Source of the DNA: Boesenbergia rotunda
Taxonomy: Eukaryota; Streptophyta; Magnoliopsida; Zingiberales; Zingiberaceae
Reading direction: 5' to 3'
NCBI GenBank assembly: GCA_024364735.1
Contig: JAGFNQ010000716.1
Coordinates: forward strand, 145,638-209,637
Length of the DNA stretch: 64,000 nucleotides
The translations under genes and the position numbers were made by a program. Below are positions 1-12,354 of this stretch, piece by piece (within the stretch, counting starts at the first letter, position 1; the number at the start of each line of letters is the position of its first letter). Under the pieces are notes generated by a model that saw only the letters and a list, made by a program, of their open reading frames with translations, did no database searches and was not told where the DNA came from.

Positions 1-3000
1 CCTCTTTTGGAATCGACTTGTTAAACTCATGTTTATTGATGCCAATATCATGTGCATAAGATTGTAGTTCAGGATCATTCTCTGTGGTCGATGGACCATC
101 AAATGGTGCTCGAACTGAATCCTTTGGTACTTCGGGAAGACCCAATAAATCAAATTCTTCGTCCGAATCTGATTTGATATTAGTTTCATTCACAGAAGAT
201 AATGCAATATGTTTCTGTGGTGGAAGAGACACAGAAGAACCATTCATGAACTGAGGCAGTCCATTCTGATGAGAAGATAGATATTAGTTACTCAATATTA
301 TGTAATTTCAAAATGCAATAGCCTTATCTTACCAATAAATCCTCGTGTGGCTTTAAGAACTCAGTTTCAGTGGCAGATGGATCCCAATCTACCTCATGTT
401 CTTCAGCAATTTCCTTTAACAATTTGAGTTTTGATTCCACTGAAGGAGCACGAATTGACAGCAGTTCAATTATCTGTACGAAAGATCGAGATGGATGCTG
501 CTGAGTGTACTCTTTTTCCAGTTTACCCCAAGAAGATTTTGCTCCAGATGAATCAAAATATAATGTTTCTCTGTAAGCATTACCTGACGATTAACTCCAC
601 AATCTGGCAATAGTTCAGTTGCTGCAGTGACAAATTCCTTGCCATATTTGGCAGTGAAAAACATTTGCACTTGCATAAGTTCCGGCAAATCTGCAGATCT
701 TGGTGCCGCAAAGCAGATGCTGGAGATTGCTTCTTTCAAGTCTAAAGGGCATTCTCTAAAAATTGACGCGGTACACAATTCAATGTTCATAAAGGGACAA
801 GGAGTAAGCAAATAATTGGAAAATTTTGGACAGTATTCACGTAAACAAATATTGGATTTGACTAACAGACAAACAGTTCGCGCTTTTAGTTTGAATCCTT
901 CAGAAACATATAACCAAAAGGTACACTGAACATTTTTTTACAAAGTAAAATTAAGGATTCTTTTAAGCTATTTAAGAATAATGACATTACACTTCTCTAA
1001 AATCCAAATAACAATTCCAGAGAACACTCAAGGAGATTAATGGAAACTAATCATATTGGATAAGGCAAACTGTGTTCAGAATAACAAACTGTATATAAAG
1101 AATAGAATTTAGATAAATAAATGAAATAGAAAGGCAAACGTGATGAAGGCATTATTCATGTGATAAAAGTAGGATAATTAAAGTATAAATAAACACAAAT
1201 ATATGTCTCCTATATATCAAGTATTTCTTTTTTTCTTTCAAAAAGAAAGGAAGTGTGATGAAATCATAGTTCATGTAATTAAATCCGAAGACTAGTGTAG
1301 ATGAACATGGATATTGACGTTTCAATTTGAATCCAAGTGGTAAGGCAAACCATGATATCATCAAAAGGTTTTGATGACATAGGAGTATCAATTACTAGAA
1401 GTTGGTGTTGTAAATAGTGTATACCACAATCAACATCTGAAATTGAAATCTTAGATAAGAACGATGTTTTGGCCTATGACTGAAGGCAACATGGTTGAAT
1501 GACAATTCCTTAAATAGTTAGAGAAAATGTTATGGGAAAAGAGATATCAAAAGTTATAATAATTTACACAGTTGCCTTGTCAGGTAAGTATATAGCAACT
1601 AATGTACAGAGATATTGTTGTCCCTAAGCATAGTTTATGGTAGCAATTGAAACAGATTTGATTGCTTTTCATTTCACTAGTTGCGTTGTAGGGGTACTTT
1701 TCAAATTGGATAAAAGAAACCAAGGGTTTGACCCCATAGTAACCTTCATCTTGCTGTTGTAACCAGTGCAACAGAGATAAGCAGACAGGAAACCCTCTGA
1801 GTTTACCCTCTTTCAGAAATGTCCCTCCAGGGCTTTCGAATCATTTAAATACCTTACAGAATTTTCAAACTCTTGTCATCTCATGGCTAACGGTTAACAA
1901 ATACTCGATAGAAAAGTGATTCTACAAAAACATGGCATTCCCTCTATGCCATTGTTCTATTAGATAAATTAATAGTGTCAATGATCAAAAGATGAAATGA
2001 CAAGAGTTTTAAAATTCCAAGGAGTATTTCTGCGATTTTAAAACTCTTAGAAGATATTTTGAAAAAGGAGGTAAACTTTAATGTGTGGCAGAAGAGAGGG
2101 CACATGATTCTTAGAGCTAGCTGAGTATCATTATGTGTGGAACATACGAAGATAAGAGTTCGCTAAAACAGGAACAAAATCTTTCAGTTTATGGAATTCA
2201 AACACATGTCAAACAAAAATCTCTTGCGGGACATGATGTCGGAAGGCAAATGTTCAATAACAAAATGTCAAGAATAGGAATATAATCATGGTACACGCTA
2301 GAGCGTGACAATGAGACATAAAGGAAAATGTTCAATACCAAAATATCATGCATATGTATAGAATCATGGTACACACAAGGGTGTGATTAGCACTAAAATG
2401 TACCTCTGTGTTTCTATTATTGGAAGCCGGACAGTGATTAGCTCGCAGAACAGCTCAAGGATCTCCTGTGCCGCCATGATGTTCTCCTCACGGATTATGT
2501 GCTCTACCTTTCAAGAAAAGATTTATTTGTTTTTCAGTCTATGGAACCTCGAACAAACATAGGACAACTGCTAGCAGTCTCTTAGACCTAAGAAGATTTT
2601 TTTTTTTTTTCAAATCATACCCGAATCCGAGCAGTGGCTTCCTGACCATTCTCAAGAAGCTTGGCAATATCCTTCCTCATCTGCTTCAGCTGAATCTCTC
2701 TTCGATTCCGCAGCAACTTTATTCTTGGAATCGTCAATTTCAACAGAGTTTTACTGAGACATAAAACGGATGATAATCAGAGTCGTGAATTAGCTTCAAT
2801 CAAAAAGACCTTCCAGCACATTATGTTCTCAAAACGCTCAATTCTGGTTTCTTTATAATCACATCCACAAGATCCAGTTTCGTTTGCATCATCTTACAAA
2901 AAAGCACACGAAAAAGAACGAGTTTTCCTAGAAAAACAAAATTATAAACCACCCAGATGCCGCCGCAAAGAAGATGGAGAACCCAGAAATCTTCTGCGAC

Positions 3001-3148
3001 AAAATTTCTCAGCACTCGCAAAGAATCAAGAGGGGGGTATCTTGCAAATAAAGAAACAAGAAACCGATCGGGGAGTTGATGGATGATGAGCTCCTTACCA
3101 TTTCGCCGCTCTGGAACCCTTGTTGAAGAAAGCGTCGAGCATCGACAT
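1..3148 (-). CDS. IST1-like protein gene (Ist1/Regulator of Vps4 domain), six exons seen, 3' end off the left edge
   Basis: Exons in transcript order: 3148-3099, 2753-2621, 2507-2404, 755-584, 473-333 and 265-1 (partial). All junctions are GT..AG and keep one frame, giving 288 codons so far. The protein starts MSMLDAFFNKG. It continues through the basic helix (PRIKLLRNRREIQLKQ), RVEHIIREENIMAAQEIL, ECPLDLKEAISSICFAAPR, ADLPELMQVQ and KYGKEFVTAATE to DCGVNRQ, then HEVDWDP. This is the full Ist1 domain in order. Exon 6 begins an acidic, Ser-rich tail, as in plant IST1-like (ISTL) proteins, and leaves the window in an open frame. Known for the family: these cytosolic proteins bind ESCRT-III subunits and regulate Vps4/SKD1 in multivesicular-body sorting. 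There is no stop or frameshift, so the gene looks functional. Intron 3 is long (756-2403). Which ISTL paralogue this is cannot be told. Confidence 0.93.
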
Positions 3149-3490
3149 GGCGATTCGGCGATCCTCAGAAACCGAAGCTTTCGACCAGATCCAATGACTG
3201 CCACCGCCCTCCGGAGATCGAACCGTACCTGCTAACAAGGAACAGAATAGGAGAGGGGGCAGTTCAATCGCGGTTTTCCGACTGCGGCCGGTGATATGTA
3301 TCTCCCCTTACGGGGTTGGATTCATCAAGACCTTCAGATGGGGCACGAGGAGACGTAGATGAACGGCAGAGATTGTCCGGCACGAATGTTCGCGCGGTTG
3401 GGATGAGAACATAGGTGATAAACTTCGTCGCGAAGGATTCTTGGGGTGGAGATGGAAGGCGACACGCGTGAAGAGTGGCCCCGCAAACTC
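3149..3490 (-). promoter_or_regulatory. 5' UTR and proximal promoter region of the IST1-like gene
   Basis: GC-rich sequence lies directly upstream of the ATG at 3148 and ends abruptly at about 3510, where AT-rich repeats start. Nothing coding is seen. No clear TATA box is visible at a fixed distance, so a TATA-less plant promoter is likely. The assignment rests on position only. Confidence 0.45.
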
Positions 3491-3509
3491 GTAAGAATCT
3501 TCGTTCGAA

Positions 3510-4160
3510 AGCTTACCTAAATCTTTTATTTTTTTAAAAAAAAATTATGTTAGATTGATTTAAGAAAAATTATTCTCAATTTTTTTATGTAAAAAAAATT
3601 GAAATAAAATATAATTATTTTTAAATTAAACATCATTTAACTAAAATCTAGTATATTTTATATTAAATTGAGTACGGCCTAATCAATTCATCCTAAGCTA
3701 ATCAATTAGTATGAACTACTAATCAATTGGTCAGGTGGAAAAAAAATTATACTCAATTTAATAAAAAATATACTAAATTCTAATTTAAATATACTGAATT
3801 TAAAAAGAATTATATTTATTTTTAGACCTTTTGTATCTATAAAACATAAGAGTGATGTTCTCTCGCGACAAATATAACTGATTAATTATCGATCAATTCC
3901 TAATTGATCGAAACTTCCCAATCGATTGTTGGAATAACTCCAATCAATTGTGAGCAGCTTTGATCAATTCTCGATTGACTGGATTTGAAAAAAGAGTGGT
4001 ACTCAATTTGATAAAAAATATACTAGATTCTAATTATATAATATTAAATTTAGAAGGAATTATACTTTATTTTGAACTTTTTGTACCTAAAAATAATGGG
4101 AGTAATTAAGTAAATCAATATGTATTAAGGAGTTGAAGCAAATGAAGCATTGCATGCAGA
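3510..4160. repeat. AT-rich intergenic stretch with direct and inverted repeats
   Basis: A motif of about 40 bp containing TACTCAATTTRATAAAAAAT occurs near 3750-3795 and again near 4000-4040, each followed by a similar AATTATATTTATTTT tail. An inverted version lies near 3635-3675. Between them (3860-4000) is a run of AATCGATT/AATTGATC palindromic words. No ORF is seen. This looks like decayed MITE-type sequence, but no bounded element was found. Confidence 0.4.
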
Positions 4161-4174
4161 GAGTAGAAATTAAC

Positions 4175-5162
4175 TTTTTCTGACATAGGGACTGAAGATA
4201 AAGTTTAATATATAATTGGGGATTTAAAGACAATTTGTAGTTGATTTAACGGTAAATTATCCAAAAATCTCTAATAATAGGTTAATTTTACCCTCAGTCT
4301 CCAAATAAAAAAATAGATATTCTAACTCCCTAACCAAATCTGTTTATTCACTGCAACTCACTCATCGATATGAATTTATCCAATTGCCCTCGATTTTATT
4401 TAAAATCCTCTTGCCAAGTCAATTTTTTCCGTCCCAACTGTCAACGCGACTTTTTTTCTCTAAACCAACATTGACTTCTTTCTCTAAACCATCGATGGAA
4501 CAAGCTCATCGAACCCGACATTTGTTGAAGGTCAAAATCAAAGAGGCGATCACATCTTTGAAGTGAAGCAGTGAACAAGAGAAGAAGGTATGATTTTTTT
4601 GCTAGACTTTATGAATTTTTTCTCACCTTTATGAGTGAGTTTGTGTTTGGTCTTTTTCGATTGAATGATTCAATGAGATTTGGATTTAGTTTTTTGATTG
4701 TGTATGTTTTTTTGGTTGGTTGTTGATTTCAAGCCCAATATTTAGGATTTCGTTTAGGGATTATGTGTGTATTTTTGGTTGGCTATCAATTTCATGCCCA
4801 ATATTTAGGATTTAATTTTCTGATTGAGTTTTTGTTTTATTTATTCCATTATAGAGTAGTTATTTGAAAATTCTTTATAGTACTTGATTATAAGTGTTTC
4901 ATGATAAATTATAATGCTTTGGTACTTGAATTAAAAAAAAGTATTCAGTGTTTAGGAATTATATAGAAATTCCTTAGAGTACTCAATTATAACAATTTCA
5001 TCCTCAATTTTTATAGTTTAATACTTGAATCTAATTATTGTTCAACTTTTTGGAATGATTTGGAGAAAAAAATTGTCTTAGAATTTTATATGAATGAAGC
5101 TTTAATCTTCAGTGTTTATATTATTGAATAGAATGTTATGTTTTTGAGGATTAGGTCGAAAA
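4175..5162 (+). other. Probable 5' terminal and leader region of the MULE element
   Basis: From about 4185 the sequence reads GACATAGGGACTGAAGATAA, followed by a segment rich in phrases such as TTAATTTTACCCTCAGTCTCC (4270-4303). This resembles the terminal inverted repeats of plant Mutator-like elements. The matching terminus was not found, because the element is truncated at 6263. The rest (4590-5160) is T-rich and intron-like, with a repeated phrase CCCAATATTTAGGATTT near 4735 and 4798. No convincing coding sequence is present. Confidence 0.3.
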
Positions 5163-6262
5163 TGGATTCTGAAACTGGGTCTTGCAACCTTGTATTTTTG
5201 GGTAGTTGTAAGTGCAAAAATGAGTTGTTTGTGATTTTAATTTTCAGTGGTTGTAGTTTGCTGGATATATTTGTGAGTCTTAGTAAAAAAATATACGGGG
5301 ATTACTTCTGAATCTATGATTCTGCAATACATAACTCCACAGCATAAGATGTATGTGACTTTGAACGATGATGATAATGCCTGAAATATGATACATCTTT
5401 ATATGTGTTTGAAGCTCAGCATGATCGATTTAAGGGTAGAAAGTAGAAATGAATACATTGACAACCTAAATTTTGAGAGGTAAAATATATTATATCCCTC
5501 TTCATATTTTGGTTTTGATAATAGGTTATGTTACTTTTAACATAAGTGCATATGATATGGTTTATTTGACACTACTAATCGTATTTAAATTCAATACCTT
5601 TCATTATGTATGTATGATATGTAGTTATTTTATACTAATTTGTGTCCGGTGCATCTTAATAATTTTGTATCAAACTGGTAAGGGTTGAGGAGAAACACAC
5701 ACAATTTAGGAGTGATGAGGAGATCGAATAGACCTTGTTGCCGAATACTATAGATGCTTGGATTAATTGCATTCATGGTGAAGAGCAAAAATTTAAGGAT
5801 GTTGTTGATTTTAGAAGATGTGTTAAAAACTATGTTGTTACTACAAGATACAAATTTTTATATAGAAAAAAAGACAGTAAGAAGATTATTGCTATTTGTA
5901 GTAAAAGAGTTATAAATAGAGAATTTATGCTTCAAAATATAAAGCAGATATTATCTTTGGATCTGAAAATAAACCTGCAGCATACATGTGGTGAGAACAA
6001 TTTACGTACTAAGGGCATCCTAGCCGATGCAACTTGGATCGCTAATGTAGTGAAAGATAAATTGAGAGAAGAGCCCTCTTATCACCCTTGTACAATTCAG
6101 AAAGACTTGCAAAGAGATTATGAGTTAAAGTTAGACTATCACAAAGTATAGAAAGGTAAGGAATTAACGATGCATGATATTCATGATACAGAGAGGGGAT
6201 GCTACGATAGGTTAAGATGATATTGTCATGATATTCAAGAAACAAATCCTGGAAGTATTGTT
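5163..6262 (+). pseudogene. MuDR/MULE transposase, N-terminal part, truncated and broken
   Basis: Two blocks are recognisable. At 5300-5450 a reading frame with QHKMYVTLNDDD and NMIHLYMCLKLS matches the PB1-like N-terminal domain of plant MULE transposases. From 5735 an open stretch has FKDVVDFRRCVKNYVV, KKIIAICSKR and LQHTCGENNLRTKGILADA, the MuDR DNA-binding region. It continues past a stop at 6149 into KGKELTMHDI, RGCYDRLR, a TGA where Trp is usual, then ETNPGSIV just before the MULE catalytic domain. There the frame runs directly into gypsy integrase. The catalytic DDE domain is missing, so the copy cannot transpose. Confidence 0.75.
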
Positions 6263-6972
6263 GATCGTGTGAGATTGATCCTAGATATAGTCTGCAGGTA
6301 CGACATTCCTTATAAGTTGGTGTCAGATAATGCAGACAGTTTGTAGGGCGCAAACTCAGAGAGTGGTGTGAAGGACTGGGTATTCACCAAGCCTTCACTT
6401 TAGTTGTATATCCACAAGGCAATGGCCAAGCAGAAGTGATCAACCGGGAGATTATCAGAGGGCTCAAGATAAAGCTGGACCACATCGGAGGCAATTGAGT
6501 CGAAGAACTCCCAAGCATCCCATGGTCATACCGCACCACTCCCAAAGAAGGAACTGGTCAGAGTCCCTTCAATCTAGTATATGGAGCGGAAGCGGTGATT
6601 CTAGTGGAGATAGGCGATGAGTCATTCTGGCGACAACACTACAACAAAGAAGACAATGATCAGGAACGGCTAATCGACCTAGACCTGGTAATAGAAGTGC
6701 GAGACAAGGCAGCTACCCGACTAGTTGTATATCGGCAGCGTATGTAGCAGGTGTACAATCGTCGAGTGATCACTCGGACTTTTCAAGTCGGGGATAAGGT
6801 CTAGAAAAGAATCAAGTCGGTCAGCGACCCTGGAAAGCTCGAGCCTCAATGGAGCGGACCTTACATCGTTGTCAAAAAGCTCACCGGAGGTAGCTATTAT
6901 CTACAAGACGATGAAGGCAAAAGGCTGGAGAGGCCATGACATGCAAATCACCTCTAGTCGTATCGTACTCGG
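6263..6972 (+). pseudogene. Ty3/gypsy integrase, C-terminal half
   Basis: The translation shows ILDIVCRYDIPYKLVSDN (second catalytic Asp region), then after a 1-base shift at about 6343 GRKLREWCEGLGI, YPQGNGQAEVINREI (catalytic Glu region), WSYRTTPKEGTGQSPF, LVYGAEAV and a C-terminal module ending GPYIVVKKLTGGSYYL. Stops occur at 6497-6499, 6746-6748, 6803-6805 and about 6955. The first catalytic Asp and the zinc-binding domain are missing because the sequence is joined to MULE sequence at 6263. It is non-functional. Confidence 0.85.
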
Positions 6973-7074
6973 TGAGCCATGTGGGAAATATATGTATTTG
7001 TATGCATGTTTGTACTTCTTTGTAGTTTCAGTAATGAAAGAAACAAACAAAATGTCTCATCAAGACCCGATGCA

Positions 7075-7662
7075 AAGGATCGAAGACTCTACCATCTCGT
7101 GGTACAGAGGATGCCCGAGATGAGTAGACCTAGTCGTGGTGTCGAAGATGCCCGACCAGGAGCCGCTGAAGACTCTACCATCTCGTGGTGCCTAGGATGC
7201 CCGAGATGAATAGACATGGTCATGGTGCCGAGGATGCCCAACCAAGAGCAACTGAAGACTCTACCGTCTCGTGGTGCCAAGGATGTCTGAGACGAGTAGA
7301 CCTGGCCGTGGTGCCAAGGATGCTCGGCCATGGGCAAGCGAGGAACTTACCATCTCATGGTGTCGAGGATGCCCGAGATGTGTAGGCCTGATCGTGGTAT
7401 CGAGGATGCCCGACCAGGAGTAGCCTAAGCCCCTACCGTCTCGTGGTGCTGAGGATACCCGAGATGAGTAGACTTGGCCGTAGTGTCGAGGATGCTCTGC
7501 CAGGGGTAGGCGAGGACCTTACTATCTCGTGGTGCTGAGGATGCCCGGGATGTGTAAGCCTGGTCGTGGTGTAGAAGATGCCCGACCAGGAGTATCCTAA
7601 GCCCCTACCGTCTCGTGGTGTCGAGGATTCCCGAGACGAGTAGACCTGGTCGTGGTACTGAG
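7075..7662 (+). repeat. 85-bp tandem repeat array, part 1 (3' region of element A)
   Basis: The phrase TCTCGTGGTGCCGAGGATGC recurs about every 85 bases (near 7094, 7179, 7264, 7350, 7437, 7529 and 7609). Each is followed by GAGATGAGTAGACCTGG and a second GGATGCCCGACCAGG half. The half-units share GTGGTGCCGAGGATGCCCGA, so the unit is itself a diverged dimer. Several short ORFs run through it because the unit lacks stops in some frames; they are not genes. El-1 interrupts the array at 7662/15186. Confidence 0.9.
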
Positions 7663-9032
7663 TGTTGGATCGAGTAAACACGATAGAGGGGGGGGTGAAT
7701 ATCGTGAAAGCGTTTCGGATTAGAAAAGAGAATGCACAGCGGAAATTTAACTCAAACACACGGAATACAAGTATTTTTACTTGATTCGGAGTCGCGGTCC
7801 GCTCCTACTCCAAGGCCCACGGTCCTTGACCGTTTACTGCGGGCAATTCTATAATGCGCAAAGATTTACAAAGATTATTACAATAGTAGTGCAATAAAGA
7901 AAATTATACTCTTCGTTACAGACGCCCGGTGTGGATCGTACTTCGGAGCAGAGGGTCGTCGTCGGCGCTAGAATCTTGAGATCGGAGGTTTCCGGAGCAA
8001 AGCGCTTGAACGAAGAGCGTAGAGGCGTTGGAAAATTGATGTGTTGAAGCCTTGGGGTCGAGCCCCTTTTATAGCACTCCTGGGGGCGCCCTGGACGATG
8101 GGGGCGCCTGACACGTGCCTTCAGATCCGAGAAACCTCATCCGAAGCTCGGTCAGCGCTTATCCCTCCAGAATCGGCCTCGGAGCTGACGGGGGCGCCCG
8201 GGACACTGGGGGCGCCCTCAGTTGACTTGGTCTGCTTGGCTTCGTAGCTGAGTTTGCTTCGATCAAAACGTGGCTTGGACCCAGGGCGCCCGGGACATAC
8301 AGGACGCCCGGGACCATGAGGGTGCCCGAGTCCTTCAGGGCACCTGGCCCAGTATGCTTTCGAAGCGATTCTTGCTCAATTGCTCGTTTGGCTTTGACCT
8401 TGGGCGCCCGTGACCTCCCGGGCGCCTAGCCCAGCTGCTGCCCCTCTCCTTTGAGGCGTTCTGAGCTACAGAAACTCATTCCTTTGGTCCCTACATCTAA
8501 GGATAGTTCCACAACAAACAAGGCAAGAATGTTAGTTAGTTTTTCACAACCGTAGCTGTCTTGGTTCTGACTTCGGGTCTCCCAAATGGAACCCTAGGTC
8601 GAACTGACGCCTACTGTTCCCTTGACGGGAAACGCGTCCTCACCTACTCCTCTCAGGAGAGTTTACCTTTTGCCAACCGGCTCCTCCGATTGGACTTTTG
8701 CCCAGCATCCCTTCGTCAGGTGCCTAGCAGCCCTTCGCCAGGCCTTCAATGCCTAGCAGCCCTTCGCTAGGTGCCTAGCAGTCCTTCGCCAGGTCTTCAA
8801 CTCCTAGCAACCCTTCGCTAGGTGCCTAGCAGTCCTTCGCCAGGTCTTAGGGTTTCGATGCCTAGCAATCCTTCGCTAGGTGCCCAACAGCCCTTCGCCA
8901 GGACATCGTGCCTAGATTAACTAGGACTTTCCTGCACACTTGAATAACTTCGTTAGATCACAAATAGTGCTTAACTTTGAATCCTTTGCCAATATCAAAA
9001 TAAGGTTCGATATGGTGCTTCCTGCACCAACA
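7663..9032 (-). repeat. El-1 3' LTR (left copy, 1370 bp)
   Basis: It matches the right copy throughout, apart from fewer units in a short tandem array. It holds GC-rich words built on GGGCGCCCGGGAC (8085-8430). TGTTGG and CCAACA form inverted termini. Open frames across the GC-rich part (for example 8041-8247) are differently broken or not shared usefully and are not taken as genes. Confidence 0.92.
8701..8915. repeat. Hairpin-unit tandem array in the El-1 left LTR
   Basis: About ten units of roughly 22 bp such as CCTAGCAGCCCTTCGCTAGG, alternating with CCTAGCAGTCCTTCGCCAGG and separated by GTCTTCAA-type linkers. CCTAGC and GCTAGG are perfect 6-bp arms around an 8-base loop. In element orientation the array lies in the upstream (U3) part of the LTR. 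Confidence 0.85.
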
Positions 9033-9046
9033 ATCTCCCCCTTTTT
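9033..9046 (-). other. El-1 polypurine tract
   Basis: On the minus strand the sequence AAAAAGGGGGAGAT directly precedes the 3' LTR start TGTTGG. This is the usual plus-strand primer position. Confidence 0.8.
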
Positions 9047-12000
9047 GATTTATGGCAACACAATTCAAAGTTAAGTAAAAACATATAACAGTTAATAAAA
9101 CACAATGAAGTATAGCAGTTATGAACAGAATAGATTTGAAAAAAGATCCGTTATTTCTCATACTCCCCCTAGAACCCTGAATACTTATGTCATAAAATAC
9201 TTAACCTTAACTTTGACCTTTTCTCCCCCTTTGACATATATCAAAAACATTCATGGGCGAACAAGGTTTCTAATAGAGAGTTTTGAGTTTTTGTAAAACT
9301 TCTAAGTTTTTGACAAACTTTTTACACTTAGACAATTTTCCATTTTGAAAAGCTTTGCAAGCTTAAATTTTGTTAAAAAACTTTTACTTACAAGGCTTTG
9401 CAAAAAGAATTTTACAAAAAAAATTACTTAGGCAAAAATTTTGAAGCTAAATTTTCTTTGAAAAATTCAAAAAAAAAAAATTGCACACTTAGAAGAATTT
9501 TCTTGGACACACTTTAGGCATTTTGAAAAAAAAAATCTTTATGGAATTTCTAGACAAGTTTTTCACCAAAAGAAACTCTACTTAGAAACATTTGCCAAAA
9601 AAAATTCAAAAGGTTTTGCTCAGACAAATTTTGTTTACTAAGAAAAATTTTACTTTTGAAAAAAATATGTACTTAAAAACATTTGAAACATTTAGATATA
9701 CTTAGAAAGGAAACATTTAGATATACTTAGAAAGTTTTGAAGCACTAGAAATACTTGACAGCACTTGAGGTATTTTGACAGTAGTTTGAAATTTTACCAA
9801 CACTTAGCACTTAAAAACAATTTGAAGTATTTAGAAATTTTTACTTTGCTTTTTGAAAAAGAGATAAAAGTTAAAAAAAATCCCTTTCTCTCTTTCTTGC
9901 TCGATCCCCCCCTTGGTTATATATTAATAAGGAAATATATTTTGAAATAAGTTTTAAAAAAAAATTATGTATCAGAGCCTATGATTTTTGAAAACATAAA
10001 AATACTTAGTATAACTTTTGAAAGCATTGCATCAACAAAACTCCATTTTGAAAAGTATTGTGCAATTCTCAAAAAAAATTGTATTTGTAGACATTTTCAC
10101 TTTGAACAAGATTGAATAAATTGATCTTTGAAACATGTTAGTATTGCACAAAAAATATTCGTACTTTGTAAGCATTAGTGCCTTGAAAAGTATTAGTACT
10201 TTTGAAAACATTATATTTTGAAAAATATAAGTACTTTTAAACATAATATGCATTTTTGAAAAATATAAGTACTTTTTGAAAGATAATAAAAAAAATTTAA
10301 TTTTATTTTGAAAACATAATACTTGACTTGGTTTTTTTTCAGTCTGACACAATCCTAGGAAACCTTGTTAACTACAAGGATATTTTCTTAAGTGTCCTGG
10401 AAAATTTTCCAAAGTCAAGTAAGTATTATTTTCAAAAGTATTCTAAAAGGATTTTAAAAGTATTCCAAAGTAAAATTTTGAAAGTGATGGTACATATATA
10501 AGTAAAATAATTTAAAGGGATATTATTTTGAAAGAAAATTTATTTATGTTTTTAACAGGATTTTAAGAGTGCAGTGCATGAAAACATATAATATTGAAAA
10601 TGCTCAATAATTCTTTTAATTTGATCTCCCCCTAAACTTGACCCAGTCCTAGGAAGCTTATTGACTACAAGCGATCTTCCTCTGAGTCTTAAGGTTTAAT
10701 TCAAATTATAAGAATTATCTAATAATTTTGAAGAATAATTGTCAGAAATAATTTCTTTCGATTTAGACTCTCCCTAAATTTGACACTTCCTAAGAGTCCT
10801 TGTAGATCATGAAGTAGACTTCCTTTGTGTCTTTAGGGTTTGTCAACATCAAAAGGGAATCAAGGACAATTCTTAAAATGAATTTTGAAGTATTAACATT
10901 TTAAAAGAAATGAGTATTTGAAAGACATATTTTGAAATGATAGCATAGTTTTTCGAAAAACATGAGTGATAGTTTGAGAACATAGTATTTTTAAGATTCT
11001 TCTTATAATTTGAACTCCCCCTAAACCTGACACAGTCCTAGGAGGCTTGTTGACCACAAGTTAATCCTCCTCTGAGTCTTAGGGTTTAGTTCAGATTAAA
11101 GGAATTATTCAAAACAAATAATGACCAAAAAAAAACATTTCAAAAATTCTTCTTTTGACTCAAACTCTCCCTAAATTTGACACATCCTAGGAGTCCTTGT
11201 AGATCATGAAGTGGACCTTCCTTTGTGTCTTTAGGGTTTATTAAAATCAAAAGAATAGTTTTAAATAACAGTATGGTAACTTTCAACACAATTTAGAATG
11301 ATAGCACAGTTTTCGAAGAACATTTTGAAATGATAATAATTTTTCAAAGATATTTTGAAATGATAATAATTTTTCAAAGAGATAGTAATATACGAAGGTC
11401 TTTGAATCAAATTTAAGATATTTTGAAATGATAATAATTTTTCAAAGAGATAGTAATATACGAGGGTTTTTGAATCAAATTTTTGAAAACCTTATTTTGA
11501 GATGATACTAAATTTTAGAGCATAAGGTTTTTGAAAAAATCTAAATTTTTCAAAAAATATAAAAAAAAACTCCCCTTGTATCCGACTCGTCTGACTTTGT
11601 CTAAGTGCTTGAAGGGTCTTCAGTATTAACTAGGTTTGACTATGTTGACTTGGTTTTACCAATAATTGACCCAATCAAGTCCTATGTCTTAGTATTAATT
11701 CAATCAAGACTTAGTTTGATGAGTTAATTTTGAAAATAAATGAAATTTAATTTTTGAAAAATGTTGAGTGGAAAACATTTAGAATTAATTTTGGAAAACA
11801 CTTGAGTTGATTTTGAAAAAGGATTGAACTACATTATTAAGTCCTAGACATCTCACCCAGTTCTAAGTGACAAGACAAGGTATCCTAACCTGTTTTGTGA
11901 GTTGTATTAATTTTATCTTTGAATTAGTGTTAAATCTAAGATTTACTTAAAATTTGTGTTAGATTCAAATCTAACAATAGTAAAGTGAATTTGATTTTCT

Positions 12001-12354
12001 ATAATTGGCTTCCAGGTCTTGGCGAGGCACTAGGTCTTCTTTGGCCGTAGTCTTATTGGATCATCAACCCTTTCCTTGACAAAGCCTTTTATAGAAAATT
12101 CATCTTCAAGTTACTCCTTGAAAGATTTTGGTCTAACTAGTTTGGGTCTTGGATCGGTAGCTTTGGCTAGTTCCACCAGACTAAACCGACCAAGTAGTGT
12201 ATACTTGACCTTATTAGAAGGGCTTCCCTAACGTACTATCATCTCACCTCCTCCTAATACTAGGTTTTCAAGTTTTAAGTAACTCTTTAGTCCTTAAACT
12301 AGTCAATCCTAATTCTAAGCAAAAAAAAAAACAAGCAAACATGACAAAAATGAT
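9047..12354 (-). other. El-1 noncoding spacer (AT-rich, internally repetitive)
   Basis: About 3.3 kb with no supportable ORF. Much of it is strings of the word TTTTGAAAA with variable linkers (9250-10340). Between 10330 and 11240 there are at least five diverged copies of a block of roughly 80 bp containing CTGACACAGTCCTAGGAGGC and later CCTCTGAGTCTTAGGGTTT (near 10330, 10625, 10770, 11015 and 11165). A further 35-bp repeat with AGATATTTTGAAATGATAAT occurs near 11338-11440. It occupies the place where pol would be. Confidence 0.75.

Noticed and set aside
627..815. 62-codon plus ORF opposite the IST1 exon 4
   Set aside because: Shadow of the conserved Ist1 domain exon.
4384..4566. 60-codon plus ORF
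   Set aside because: No recognisable domain; sits in the putative MULE leader before an intron-like T-rich region.
7075..7662. Several ORFs of 60-108 codons in both strands across the 85-bp array
   Set aside because: They repeat with the unit, differ in frame between units and show no domain; they are by-products of a stop-poor tandem repeat.
8041..8247. 68-codon ORF in the El-1 LTR
   Set aside because: It covers GC-rich GGCGCC words and is not preserved as the same frame in the partner LTR.
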